Shown here: positions 14,723-23,124 of the stretch, piece after piece
How the letters are laid out: every line of letters starts with the position of its first letter
How positions within the stretch are numbered: position 1 is the stretch's first letter
Source of the DNA: a virus
Direction: 5' to 3' (one strand)
Virus record (IMG/VR): IMGVR_UViG_3300037264_007554
Span: 31,494-95,493 of that record
Length of the DNA stretch: 64,000 nt
Made by a program: the position numbers and the translations under genes
The notes under the pieces: generated by a model
What the model saw: the letters and a program-made list of their open reading frames with translations, nothing else
Told to the model about the DNA's origin: nothing
Databases searched by the model: none

Positions 14723-15592
14723 CTAGGCCGCGAGCGCGGCTGCCACCACACTCCCCGCCAGCCCTTCGATCCGGGTCTGGATCTCGGGCAGCTTGACGCC
14801 CAGGAGCGTCTCGTACGACCGGATCTTGTCGAGCAGCTTCTCGCAGCGGACCTTGCGGCTCGCCAGTGCCCGGTCACCGATGCCGCTCTCCTCGGTCCGC
14901 GCGGCCAGCTCGGCCTCGATCTCTTCGGCCGCGTCGCGCGCCTCGCGTGTGATCGAGTCTAAGATCGCCTCGACCGCTTCGTCGCAGTGCAGAGCCGGGA
15001 TACGGAACACCCGGTGCTCACCTGCGGCCTGGATCGCGCGGGCGACCTGCTCCCAGAACGCGACGTTCGGCCGGGGCACGAAGTAGATCCCGCCCGAATC
15101 CCGCAGGCTCGTGGCGGCCTTGCCGTCGGCCAGCTTGACCAACCACCCGCCGATGTCCGTCGAAGCGAGCGTCACGCGCGCCGCACGGAAAGCGGCCTGA
15201 ATCTCGTTCGAGATCTTGGACGTCTCGACCGAGAGGGTGTTGATGTCCGTGCGGATGATCTGATACCCGACGTCCCAGCGCGCACGGATCAACTCCGTGG
15301 TGTTGACGTGCCCGTCCTTCGTGTCGACCTCGACGAGACCCCACCCGCCGTTGAAATCGCCGCCCTTGATCTTGAACGCCTTCCGATTCGCGGATTCCTG
15401 GGAGACGACCGCGCGACGGATCGCGACTTCGGCCGATGGCTCGCTCGGCAGCAGCGCCGCGTCGAGGCCCTCCGCCTGCCACGCCTGAGTTAGTTTCGCG
15501 AGCGTGGTGTCCCCCGACAGGCGCCAGTAGCTGATCGCGCCCGCGGTGTCCGTGTTGGTGACGATGAAGTTGCTGCTCTTGGTGTTGGTCAT
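14723..15592 (-). CDS. Conserved phage protein linked to the MoxR/VWA cassette
   Basis: A 289-residue protein. The centre (SLRDSGGIYFVPRPNVAFWE) and the helical, coiled-coil-like C-terminal third (AAEEIEAELAARTEESG onward) recall uncharacterised phage proteins encoded beside MoxR-type ATPases, possibly of the DUF6744 kind; I cannot confirm the family. The ATG at 15592 has AGGAGG 8 bases upstream. A palindrome TTCTTATTTGAGAA lies 27 bases before the start and recurs at 21033, so it may be controlled together with that plus-strand operon. Confidence 0.62.
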   Translation of the reverse strand: MTNTKSSNFIVTNTDTAGAISYWRLSGDTTLAKLTQAWQAEGLDAALLPSEPSAEVAIRRAVVSQESANRKAFKIKGGDFNGGWGLVEVDTKDGHVNTTELIRARWDVGYQIIRTDINTLSVETSKISNEIQAAFRAARVTLASTDIGGWLVKLADGKAATSLRDSGGIYFVPRPNVAFWEQVARAIQAAGEHRVFRIPALHCDEAVEAILDSITREARDAAEEIEAELAARTEESGIGDRALASRKVRCEKLLDKIRSYETLLGVKLPEIQTRIEGLAGSVVAAALAA

Positions 15593-15614
15593 GTTCGTTG
15601 CCTCCTGTTTATCA

Positions 15615-15635
15615 GACGTTCTCAAATAAGAAAAC
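15615..15635. promoter_or_regulatory. Candidate operator TTCTCAAATAAGAA
   Basis: A 14-base inverted repeat (arms TTCT/AGAA). The minus strand continues ACGTCTGATAAA. The same 14 bases, followed on the plus strand by ACGTCTCATCAAA, lie before gene 21076-21525. Confidence 0.5.
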
Positions 15636-15636
15636 T

Positions 15637-16080
15637 TCACTTTCTCAAAGAAATTTCCGCGATGATTCTTTTACGCTCCACGACGGATTTCACGGCCTTG
15701 CGCAACGGCACGAGATTGTCGATCCCGATCGTGTGCGCCCAGCCTGGGATGAACAACTCGTCGAATCTGACCCCTGTCTTGCTTTTCCCCTGCAAGCGCT
15801 TGACGGTCACGCTTTCGGCCGCGTACTTCCCGGCCAGCTTTGAATCGACACTTTCCCAGTCGCTACGAATCAACCGATTCCGACGCCCCTCCCACGTCAA
15901 CCGCTCGACGCCCTCCCGCGAGATGATCGCCGGGTACTCTGCGTCTACGACGCCCCGCAGGCCGCGCAGGGCCCCGAGCACGCGCTTACGGGCATTGCGT
16001 CGAGCGATTGGTCGATCGGTCGTACCGTCGAGCGTACGCAGCACCCTGCGCAGTTTCTTGATGTGCTTGTCGAAGTTCAT
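15637..16080 (-). CDS. Basic protein within the MoxR/VWA cassette
   Basis: A 147-residue protein, rich in Arg/Lys (KHIKKLRRVLRTL; IARRNARKRVLGALRGLRG), with no recognised domain. The ATG overlaps the stop of the VWA metallopeptidase gene (ATGA), so they are made together. It could be an adaptor or substrate of the ATPase-VWA pair. Confidence 0.62.
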   Translation of the reverse strand: MNFDKHIKKLRRVLRTLDGTTDRPIARRNARKRVLGALRGLRGVVDAEYPAIISREGVERLTWEGRRNRLIRSDWESVDSKLAGKYAAESVTVKRLQGKSKTGVRFDELFIPGWAHTIGIDNLVPLRKAVKSVVERKRIIAEISLRK

Positions 16081-17372
16081 GCTGCCTCCACTTCTCGTGC
16101 GCCGTCGTCGTCGATCTCGATTCGCGTGCCCCAGGGCGCCGCGGGCCCTCCGCCGATCACACACCAGATCGTCTTGCACCACGTGGGCTCAGCGGCCGGA
16201 AAACCGTCGCCCAGGTGCCCGTCGGTCAGCACGATCACTACCTCGCAGCGCGGCCGCGCCTTTTCCAGTTCCACGAATGCGGGCGTCATGTCGGTGCCCC
16301 CGCCGCCCTTGAGTTGCGCGCACGCTGCCGCGATGTCCCGCACCCGCGCGATACCGTGCACCCGGGCATCGATCGCCACCACCGTCACCTGGGCCGCGAC
16401 CGCGCGGAGCACGCCCTCGATCTCGGACGCGGCCTCGGCCAATTCTTTGTCGCCCATCGAGCCGGACGTGTCAACGACAACACCGACCTCCGGCACCGGC
16501 GCGCGGTACGCAGGCAGCACCGGCCGCCCGACGCCGTAGCCGAACCCGGCCTGACGTCGGCTCGGGCGGCCCCAGTGCAGATCGACAGCACCCGGCCGGT
16601 AAGCGACGGCGTCGCGCACCACACTCGCGAGCTTGGTCCGCCAATCGACCTTCGCCGGAGCGAGAAACTGATCCGCCCAGCGCGCCAGATCCCCCGGCAC
16701 CGTGCCCCGGCCCTGCGTCGCCTGCACGGCCTCCGCGACGGTCCGCTTCATCCGATCTAGTTCGGCCTGGGACCGGCCGCCTCCCTCACCACCGCCCGGC
16801 TCCTCTCCCGGTGTCGGATTGCCGCAGCACGATCCGCACTGGCCGCTGCCGACACCGTTACCCTTGCCCTTGCCCTCGCCTGGCTTGCCCTGCCCGCCGC
16901 CCTGGCTCTGCTGCGGCTGCTTCTGCTTCTGCTGATCGAGCAGCCGGAAACGCTCCTCGAAAATCAGCTTCTCCGGCTGCTGCAGGGTCTCGGGGTACAC
17001 CCATTCCTTCGGCAACTCGCGGCCCAGCTTTTTCGCGGCGTCGCGCAGCGATTCATTGATGCACGCGTCCTGTGCGACGTTCGCCTGCGACGCAGTCTCC
17101 CCGGTCACGCCGAGGGCCTCGGCGCGCGTGAAGTGATCGAGCATCACGTGCATGCACTCGTGGAACAGGCCCCAAGCGACCGTCTCCGGCGTCTGCGAAT
17201 CCACCCACGCCCGGCCCCAGTACAGCACGCCGTCCTTGCTCACCGCGAGCGTGGGCACCTGAGAGGACTCACGCCGTACCAGCGTCGCGAAGACGCTTGC
17301 CAGGTACGGCGCGATGCCCTTCTCGTCGGTGAGCCGCGTGATCGCGACGCCGAGCTTCGTCTGCGCGTCCAT
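16077..17372 (-). CDS. VWA-like metallopeptidase (DUF2201 type), partner of MoxR ATPase
   Basis: A 431-residue protein. The N-terminal domain has a zinc-site-like HECMHVMLDH at residues 71-80. Residues about 140-205 are a Gln/Gly/Lys-rich linker with a CGSCCG cluster. The C-terminal VWA domain has the metal-dependent adhesion site DTSGSMG near residue 302, GGGGTDM, and VIVLTDG. In bacteria, such proteins pair with MoxR AAA+ ATPases as metal-chelatase-like remodelling machines. The MoxR gene ends one base before this start, and the next gene overlaps its stop. Confidence 0.86.
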   Translation of the reverse strand: MDAQTKLGVAITRLTDEKGIAPYLASVFATLVRRESSQVPTLAVSKDGVLYWGRAWVDSQTPETVAWGLFHECMHVMLDHFTRAEALGVTGETASQANVAQDACINESLRDAAKKLGRELPKEWVYPETLQQPEKLIFEERFRLLDQQKQKQPQQSQGGGQGKPGEGKGKGNGVGSGQCGSCCGNPTPGEEPGGGEGGGRSQAELDRMKRTVAEAVQATQGRGTVPGDLARWADQFLAPAKVDWRTKLASVVRDAVAYRPGAVDLHWGRPSRRQAGFGYGVGRPVLPAYRAPVPEVGVVVDTSGSMGDKELAEAASEIEGVLRAVAAQVTVVAIDARVHGIARVRDIAAACAQLKGGGGTDMTPAFVELEKARPRCEVVIVLTDGHLGDGFPAAEPTWCKTIWCVIGGGPAAPWGTRIEIDDDGAREVEAA

Positions 17373-17373
17373 G

Positions 17374-18543
17374 TTACTTGCCCCCCACGAGACCGGCGCC
17401 ACGGAGGAGGGGTTCGAGACGCCCGAGCAGCGGCCGGGCCGCGGGCAACGACGTGAGCAACTCTTTCGTGCCGGGGAACGGCTGCGCCCGCGAGAGCACC
17501 CGCGCGGCCGGGATCGCGCAATCCGCCGCGTCGGCGATCACTTCGCCGATCGTCTGCCACAGCTTGGCCGCACGTTCACGGCGCCGCTCCGCGGTCGGAG
17601 GAGCCACCAGCGCGGCGCACGCACCGAGCACGGCCAGCGTGCGATCCAGGCGGCGCACGTCGTGCTTCCAGTCGACTTTGCCGTCGAGGTAGTCGGCCGT
17701 GTCCGGCAGATCCGCGGTTGCGCGGAAGGTCGCCAGCTCCGAGACCCAGGCCGAGCCGACGAACGCCCCCACGAACTCGTCGGACTCCGACTCGGTCAGG
17801 CCGTGGACCTTGCTCGCCGCCAGCGCGAGCGCGGCGTACTCGACGGAGCGGCGCGACGGCCACGCCTTACCCGGGGCACCCTGCGCTGGCTGCTTGTGCA
17901 GCAACTCGGGGCGCCTCTGGATGAAGCCCGCGACGAGACCACGGGCAGCCGCGTCGGCACCCGGCCACGCGTCCTGCACGCGCTTCTCCTCGGCGAGAGC
18001 GTCGATCGGAGTGACGTCGCCGGAGCGAAAACCGCCCAGGAAACCAGCGACCCACTCCGTCGTCGACAGGCCGTTGTACTCCAGATGACCGAACCGGTTG
18101 CGCAGCGCCGGGGCCAAATCCCAGCCTCCGGCCGCGTCCCGCACTTCGTTCGCCGCGCCGATCACCCGGGCACGCTTGCCCAGGTAGTGCGACCCGATGG
18201 TCCGGAGCTGCACAGCGCCGAGCAGCGGCGCCTGCAGCGCGGGCGGCGCCGTGTTGATCTCGTCCAGAAAAAGCAGCCCGCCGCGCTCGAACTTCTGCGC
18301 GTAATCCGGCGCCGGGTAATGCAGGAACCCGTCCTCACCGGGGATTGGTACGACCCCGAAAGCGCCCTCGCCGCGCTCGGCCGGGGACAGCCGCTCGTAC
18401 TGCAGGCCGGTGCGCGCCGCGATCGACGCGAGCAGACTTGTTTTCCCCACACCCGGGGGCCCCCAGAGCAGGAGCGGCAGGCCCCAGGCCCCCTCGGGGG
18501 ATGGTGTGAACAGCGCGGCGTGGATGATCTTCTCGATGCTCAT
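17374..18543 (-). CDS. MoxR-family AAA+ ATPase
   Basis: A 389-residue ATPase: Walker A GPPGVGKT at residues 28-35, Walker B GLLFLDEIN near residue 90, sensor 1 IGAANEVRD, and an arginine-finger region APALRNRFGHLEY. The C-terminal half is the helical lid. Expected to power a chaperone-like machine with the VWA protein encoded next. First gene of the cassette: AAAGGACAC precedes the ATG and a palindromic operator (GTGATATACGTGTATCAC) begins about 20 bases upstream. Confidence 0.88.
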   Translation of the reverse strand: MSIEKIIHAALFTPSPEGAWGLPLLLWGPPGVGKTSLLASIAARTGLQYERLSPAERGEGAFGVVPIPGEDGFLHYPAPDYAQKFERGGLLFLDEINTAPPALQAPLLGAVQLRTIGSHYLGKRARVIGAANEVRDAAGGWDLAPALRNRFGHLEYNGLSTTEWVAGFLGGFRSGDVTPIDALAEEKRVQDAWPGADAAARGLVAGFIQRRPELLHKQPAQGAPGKAWPSRRSVEYAALALAASKVHGLTESESDEFVGAFVGSAWVSELATFRATADLPDTADYLDGKVDWKHDVRRLDRTLAVLGACAALVAPPTAERRRERAAKLWQTIGEVIADAADCAIPAARVLSRAQPFPGTKELLTSLPAARPLLGRLEPLLRGAGLVGGK

Positions 18544-19039
18544 TGGAGTGTCCTTTCGCGAGAGTGATATACGTGTATCACATGGTAGGACCGGGCGGCT
18601 ATCTTTTTAATTCACTCTTTTTCAAACTTTCTTCCGACCCCAGCCCGATCCGTGTCAGACCCCCATGTATCATTAGAGGGGCGCCAGAGGGCCGTCCAGG
18701 TCGGTTAAAACGGCTCCCGAGGGTCTTTTTAAGACGGGTCGCGTTATTCAAAAGAGTGCTCGCCAGAACGCATACGCGGCCCGTGGCTGCACGTAAAACG
18801 CCAGGCCCCTTTGCTACACGTATATCAAGATCGCAAAATCGGTATCTCGCGTCATCAAGGGGTTACACGTATGGTCATACGTAAAAAAGTAGGGTTAGTC
18901 GTGAATAGTCGAATAGTTGCAAACGTCCGATTCCGGGCGCGAGCCCGCGACCGGGCGCCTGACCTCCCGCGAAATAAGTTTGAAAAAGTGTGAATGGCAA
19001 GAAAATGTGATACGTCTATATCAGTAGGAGACAGAGACC
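18544..19039. promoter_or_regulatory. Divergent regulatory region with repeated TACGTGTATCA-type operators
   Basis: No gene is seen in these 496 bases. Related palindromic or half-site elements lie at 18564-18581 (GTGATATACGTGTATCAC), 18815-18827 (TACACGTATATCA), 18863-18884 (TTACACGTATG and CATACGTAA arms) and 19007-19024 (GTGATACGTCTATATCAG). The outer two sit just before the MoxR and PP-loop start codons. A similar element is found at 25385-25401. This suggests one regulator controlling both operons. Confidence 0.6.
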
Positions 19040-19858
19040 ATGACGACACCAGACCTGAAGAGCTACGATGTGATTTTGGTGAACAGCAGCGCGGGCAAGG
19101 ACAGCCAGGCGATGCTCGACTACGTGGTGGCGCTCGCGACGGCCGCCGGGGTGCGTGACCGGGTGTCGGTCGTGCACTGCGATCTCGGGCGCGTCGAGTG
19201 GCAGGGCACCTTAGCCCTGGCCGAGCGCCAGGCCGCCCACTACGGTGTGCCGTTCCGGGCCGTCTCCCGGCCGCAGGGTGACCTGCTCACCCACATCGAG
19301 ACCCGCGGCAAGTTCCCGTCGTCCACGGCCCGCTACTGCACGAGCGACCACAAGCGCGGCCAGGTCCGGCGCGTGATGACGGCCCTGACCGACGCGGTCC
19401 GCGCGACGGGCGGCACGACCGGGCGCCCGGTGCGCATCCTGAATTGCATGGGGATCCGAGCCGACGAGAGCCCGGCGCGCGCCAAGAAAATCGACTTCCA
19501 GCGCGACGAGAAGGCCAGCAACGGTCGCCGCTCCGTCGATGCCTGGCTCCCGATCTTCACCTGGACCGTCTCCCAGGTCTGGGATCGCATCAAGGCGTCG
19601 GGCGTCGAGCACCACCGCGCGTACGATCTCGGCATGAAGCGCCTGTCGTGCGTGTTCTGCATCTTCGCTCCCAAGCCCGCGCTGCTGATCGCCGGTGCGC
19701 ACAACCCCGAACTGCTCGCCGAGTACGTGCGGGTCGAGGAGAAGATCGGCCACGACTTCCGCAAGGGCTTCAAGCTGCGAGTCATCCAGGACGAGATCGC
19801 GGCGGGCGTCGACACGGCGAAGCTCGCCGACAGCGACACCGGCTGCTGGAACATGTAA
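19040..19858 (+). CDS. PP-loop ATPase, PAPS-reductase-like (first of a pair)
   Basis: A 272-residue protein of the PAPS reductase/N-type PP-loop superfamily, which adenylates or transfers sulfur. The nucleotide loop is VNSSAGKDSQAM at residues 13-24. Downstream signatures are ARYCTSDHKRGQ, GIRADESPAR and LSCVFCIFAP; the spaced cysteines could hold an Fe-S cluster. Phage homologues are usually annotated as PAPS reductases, but sulfur-dependent DNA or RNA modification (DndC-like) is an alternative. The start has GGAGACAGAGACC before the ATG. Confidence 0.8.
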   Translation: MTTPDLKSYDVILVNSSAGKDSQAMLDYVVALATAAGVRDRVSVVHCDLGRVEWQGTLALAERQAAHYGVPFRAVSRPQGDLLTHIETRGKFPSSTARYCTSDHKRGQVRRVMTALTDAVRATGGTTGRPVRILNCMGIRADESPARAKKIDFQRDEKASNGRRSVDAWLPIFTWTVSQVWDRIKASGVEHHRAYDLGMKRLSCVFCIFAPKPALLIAGAHNPELLAEYVRVEEKIGHDFRKGFKLRVIQDEIAAGVDTAKLADSDTGCWNM

Positions 19859-19879
19859 CACCGGAAAGGGACACCGACC

Positions 19880-21028
19880 ATGAAAACAGTTCTCAGTTTC
19901 GGGATGGGCGTCGACAGCGCGGCGATCTTGCTGCGTTGGCTCGATGATCCGGCCTCGCGCGACTTCGACCTCGCCGACCTCATCGTCATCACGGCCATGA
20001 CAGGCGACGAATTCGAGCAGACCCGCATCGACTGTGAAACCCACATCCTGCCGCGCCTGCGGGCCGCTGGCGTGCGTTTCGTGCAGGTCGCGCGCGGCAA
20101 CCGCCAGGGCATGCTGGCCGTCCTTGACGACAGCCGCGCGCCCCAGGCAGTGCTCCTCGAAGGTTGGTACAAGCTGTCGCAGGAATGGGAGGAGTCCGGC
20201 ACCATCCAGGCCACGGCTGGACAGCGGCTGTGCAGCATCCACGCCAAGGGCGAGATCCTCGACAAGTGGCTGCTGCAGGAGTTCGGCAACCAGCCGTTCC
20301 GCCACGTGATCGGGTTCGAGTGCAACGAGACCGGCCGCCGCGACAAGGACGCAGCCCAAACGCGCGCGACCCAGCCGGACAAAGCCAACCGGATGCCGAA
20401 CAGAGTTCCCTGCTACCCGCTCATCGACTGGGCATGGGACCGGCAACGCTGCATCAACTACATCGCTTCGGTGACGAGCGCGGCCTGGGAGAAATCCTGC
20501 TGCGGCTACTGCCCGTTCGCCGGACAAAACAAGGCCGGGCGCGCGGACTTCGTGCGCCGCTTCCGCCGCGAGCCGGACCGCGCGGCGCAAGCGATCTGGC
20601 TCGAACACAACGCCCTGGCCTTCCACGACGGCATGAAGCTCTACAAGACCACCACCGTGCGCCAGGTGTGCAAGGATGAAGGTCTCACCGACGGGCTGAA
20701 GTTGTTCGACGAGAAGCTCGCGGCCGTCTCGGAGTGGTCCGTCTACCGCGTCGGCCGCGTCTACAACGGTGCGGCCGTGCCGCCCCGCTCGATTGTGAAA
20801 GAGGGCACCGGCAGCCGCGCGGCGATGCTGTCGCTGCTCTCGACGTTCGGACAGGTCGAAGTGGACGAACACGACCACCACCGGGTTCACCTTTCGCACA
20901 GGCCCGCACCAAAGCGTCAAGGCGTCGAGGAATACCTCGTGGTGGCCCCGGCGCACGTGCACGAGAAGACGAACAAGGCGTTCGTGAACGCGCGGGCAAG
21001 GCTGGCGGGGCTCGTGGTCGCGGCCTGA
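19880..21028 (+). CDS. PP-loop ATPase, second of the pair
   Basis: A 382-residue protein with a PP-loop at its N-terminus (SFGMGVDSAAILLRW, residues 6-20), then AMTGDEFEQT, HVIGFECNETGRR and a cysteine cluster KSCCGYCPFAGQNK near residue 211. It is therefore related to, but distinct from, the product of 19040-19858, 21 bases upstream. Two PP-loop enzymes in tandem suggest two steps of one sulfur- or nucleotide-transfer pathway, possibly nucleic-acid modification. The C-terminal 130 residues have no recognised domain. Confidence 0.76.
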   Translation: MKTVLSFGMGVDSAAILLRWLDDPASRDFDLADLIVITAMTGDEFEQTRIDCETHILPRLRAAGVRFVQVARGNRQGMLAVLDDSRAPQAVLLEGWYKLSQEWEESGTIQATAGQRLCSIHAKGEILDKWLLQEFGNQPFRHVIGFECNETGRRDKDAAQTRATQPDKANRMPNRVPCYPLIDWAWDRQRCINYIASVTSAAWEKSCCGYCPFAGQNKAGRADFVRRFRREPDRAAQAIWLEHNALAFHDGMKLYKTTTVRQVCKDEGLTDGLKLFDEKLAAVSEWSVYRVGRVYNGAAVPPRSIVKEGTGSRAAMLSLLSTFGQVEVDEHDHHRVHLSHRPAPKRQGVEEYLVVAPAHVHEKTNKAFVNARARLAGLVVAA

Positions 21029-21032
21029 ATAA

Positions 21033-21056
21033 TTCTCAAATAAGAACGTCTCATCA
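21033..21056. promoter_or_regulatory. Candidate operator TTCTCAAATAAGAA (second copy)
   Basis: The same 14-base inverted repeat as near 15619, followed by ACGTCTCATCAAA and then the ribosome site AAAGGGGCG of gene 21076-21525. Confidence 0.5.
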
Positions 21057-21075
21057 AAACTGAAAGGGGCGCATC

Positions 21076-21525
21076 ATGACCACACCAATCAAAGCCATCC
21101 ACATCGAGCGCGCCGAAGGCACCGACGAAGACTGCCGCGCGGGCCAGGGCGTGCACGCTGACTGGGCGAGCGCAGAGGCTCACATCAAACGCATGGCACG
21201 CACGGCGCCCGAGGGTGGCGGCTACGACAAGACCGACATTCGCGTCGAGTGGGCCGACGGCGAGAGCTACGCCTGGCGCTTCGACATGACCCGCGAACAC
21301 GCGACCGATCCGGCGCCGCTCGCGAGCGAACTGCGCAGCATCTCATCCTGCTGGGCCGGGCGCCGCTGCCCTGATCATCTGGATGCAGCCGAGTACCTCA
21401 AGCTACGCGAACGCTTCGCGAAGTACACAGAGACAACGCGTGAAGCGCGCGACGCGGCCTTCGGCCACCTGCTCGACGAATACGAGATCGGGGCATGCAC
21501 CATACGAGAGGAAACACGAACATGA
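21076..21525 (+). CDS. Conserved phage/plasmid accessory protein, LPD-like
   Basis: A 149-residue protein. The region GGGYDKTDIRVEWADGESYAWRFDM followed by a helical part (AEYLKLRERFAKYTE) resembles domains found in large polyvalent proteins of conjugative elements and phages (LPD25 type). The family match is from memory and not proven. It heads a run of five coupled genes, and its stop overlaps the next ATG. Confidence 0.55.
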   Translation: MTTPIKAIHIERAEGTDEDCRAGQGVHADWASAEAHIKRMARTAPEGGGYDKTDIRVEWADGESYAWRFDMTREHATDPAPLASELRSISSCWAGRRCPDHLDAAEYLKLRERFAKYTETTREARDAAFGHLLDEYEIGACTIREETRT

Positions 21526-22028
21526 AAATCACTCCGGAAAAATGCCGAGCCTGCAGCGCCGCGCGCTACGTAAAAAACGACAACACAGCAACGTGCGACG
21601 GGCACAAGAATGGCGCTGTGCAGCCCTCCACGCCGACGCAACCGAAACCACCGAAGCCTTGGAAACCTGGCGACGCGATCAACCCCCAGAGCGTCGACGC
21701 GGATTCTCTCGGCGACATCTTGCTCGTGCTCCAGAACGTACTAGATCACATGAAGCACCCGCGCAAGATCGCGCTCGACAAGGAAAAAATTGAACGCGCG
21801 CTCGACGATGCGAGAGGTTTAGCCGAAGACCTGGGCAAGCTGTCCGGCAACGCGGCCGACGCAGAAAACTACATCGACGAGAACTGGAACGAGAGCGCCG
21901 TCGACGCGCTCGACACACTCCGTGATGCCCTGACCGACAACCTCCCGCCCTGGGTGTGGTCCGAGGCTCTGGATGCGGCGGAAAAAGGTGATACCATTCG
22001 TGTGCGGAAAGTGTTCGAGCTGTCATGA
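21522..22028 (+). CDS. Protein with N-terminal Cys/His cluster
   Basis: A 168-residue acidic protein. Residues 1-30 contain CRACSAARYVKNDNTATCDGH, a possible small zinc site. A proline-rich linker and a helical acidic domain follow (IALDKEKIERALDDARGLAE, DALTDNLPPWVWSEALDAAEK). Both ends overlap neighbouring genes as ATGA. Function unknown. Confidence 0.58.
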   Translation: MKITPEKCRACSAARYVKNDNTATCDGHKNGAVQPSTPTQPKPPKPWKPGDAINPQSVDADSLGDILLVLQNVLDHMKHPRKIALDKEKIERALDDARGLAEDLGKLSGNAADAENYIDENWNESAVDALDTLRDALTDNLPPWVWSEALDAAEKGDTIRVRKVFELS

Positions 22029-22408
22029 ACCTCGACGATCTTGTGGGCAAACGCTGGGCCTTTTACGGCGTGGACAACAACACGTTCCGGATTCGAGAGA
22101 TCGGAACCCGCAACACAATCACGCTCGAAGTTGTCGAAGACAAAGAGGACGGATACCGATCTTCTCTCGACAAATTGAGAACGATCGACAGCCCTGCCGA
22201 ACTGAAGAAACTCATTTTCTTCAAACGCCCGGTCGTCACCTTGACTGGGCGTAGCGCCGAAAACGATGCCAACATCGTCGAGCTATACAGCGGGACAGAC
22301 TTCGTCTGGCTACGCATCGGAACCGACGAGAGCGACTCCTACTACCCTACCTTCGTCTTCAGCTACAACACGCCGGAAGACGCGAGCATCGAGGCGCTGG
22401 TACGATGA
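22025..22408 (+). CDS. Protein of unknown function
   Basis: A 127-residue soluble protein with alternating beta-type sequence (MNLDDLVGKRWAFYGVDNN, TFRIREIG, NTITLEVVEDKEDGY). Coupled at both ends by ATGA overlaps. No domain is recognised. Confidence 0.58.
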   Translation: MNLDDLVGKRWAFYGVDNNTFRIREIGTRNTITLEVVEDKEDGYRSSLDKLRTIDSPAELKKLIFFKRPVVTLTGRSAENDANIVELYSGTDFVWLRIGTDESDSYYPTFVFSYNTPEDASIEALVR

Positions 22409-22596
22409 CCTGGGACAGAGTCAACGAGCTGCTCGACGCCGGGCAAGACGCCCACGCGATCGAACTCGCGCACAACCTGGCGGCATCCTTACAGCGGCAC
22501 ACGGACGCCCCGCGCTTCACCCGGCTGCCAAACTACCGAGACATCGAAGTGCTCGACCGAGTGAAGGCCGCGCTGATTCGCAAGGTGCTGTCGTGA
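22405..22596 (+). CDS. Small helical protein of unknown function
   Basis: A 63-residue protein (RVNELLDAGQDAHAIELAHN, then VLDRVKAALIRKVLS) resembling a short helical-repeat hairpin. The stop overlaps the GTG start of the next gene. Confidence 0.55.
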   Translation: MTWDRVNELLDAGQDAHAIELAHNLAASLQRHTDAPRFTRLPNYRDIEVLDRVKAALIRKVLS

Positions 22597-22874
22597 GCTA
22601 CATCGCGATCCAGGTCACCGAGGAAGGCGGCGAGGAAATTCTCGGCGCGGCTCTCAGCCTCGAACTGCTACGGACGCAAGTGATCGAAGACGTGACCGCG
22701 CTCTACATCGAGCAAGTGACGACCGACAAGGACAGAGAAGCGATCTGCGTCCTCATGGAAGAAGGGGTCGACAACCGGGTCGCCCTGCACACCGTGCTAG
22801 GGCCGGACTTCCCGCTGCGCCTGATGCGTTTCGTGAACGACGTCCTGGCGTCGGTGAAGTTCGAGCCTGCCTAG
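22593..22874 (+). CDS. Protein of unknown function, end of plus-strand operon
   Basis: A 93-residue protein from a GTG (GTGA overlap): SYIAIQVTEEGGEEILGAAL and a helical C-terminal half. Its stop meets the stop of the minus-strand RMF-like gene. No family is recognised. Confidence 0.55.
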   Translation: MSYIAIQVTEEGGEEILGAALSLELLRTQVIEDVTALYIEQVTTDKDREAICVLMEEGVDNRVALHTVLGPDFPLRLMRFVNDVLASVKFEPA

Positions 22875-23119
22875 TCTCCGCTCTCTTCGCCCTCTTCACC
22901 CTCGTGCGCGTACCACCAACCCTTTTCCCAGAGCGTGTACAGATCCTTTTCCTTGTCAATCGTGTGCGGGTTGCCGTTGAGCCGTCCACCGGCCTGCGCG
23001 AAGTCGAAGCCCGCGGCGTACGGATCACCCGGAGCCTCGAACACCCGATGACGAACGCCCCGTACACGACGGCGTCCTACCGGTCGCGGGCGCTCTGCGA
23101 GTGCGGGCACAGGTGCCAC
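22871..23119 (-). CDS. Ribosome-modulation-factor-like protein
   Basis: Translated here from a GTG at 23119 (82 residues; the start is uncertain). The C-terminal half (AAGFDFAQAGGRLNGNPHT, then LYTLWEKGWWYAHE) has the pattern of RMF/CrpP-type small proteins: a glycine-rich turn, NPx, and a final WxxGWxxAxE helix. RMF-like proteins bind ribosomes or act as small modifiers in phages and plasmids. It directly follows the Cys-rich gene 23125-23271, probably on the same leaderless transcript. Confidence 0.5.
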   Translation of the reverse strand: MAPVPALAERPRPVGRRRVRGVRHRVFEAPGDPYAAGFDFAQAGGRLNGNPHTIDKEKDLYTLWEKGWWYAHEGEEGEESGD

Positions 23120-23124
23120 GGCGG

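Noticed and set aside
17314-18567. Long plus-strand ORF opposite the MoxR ATPase
   Set aside because: Shadow of the ATPase gene. No motifs, while the minus strand has Walker A and B.
19211-20962. 583-codon minus-strand ORF opposite the PP-loop genes
   Set aside because: It spans two separate real plus-strand genes and their junction, with no start signal.
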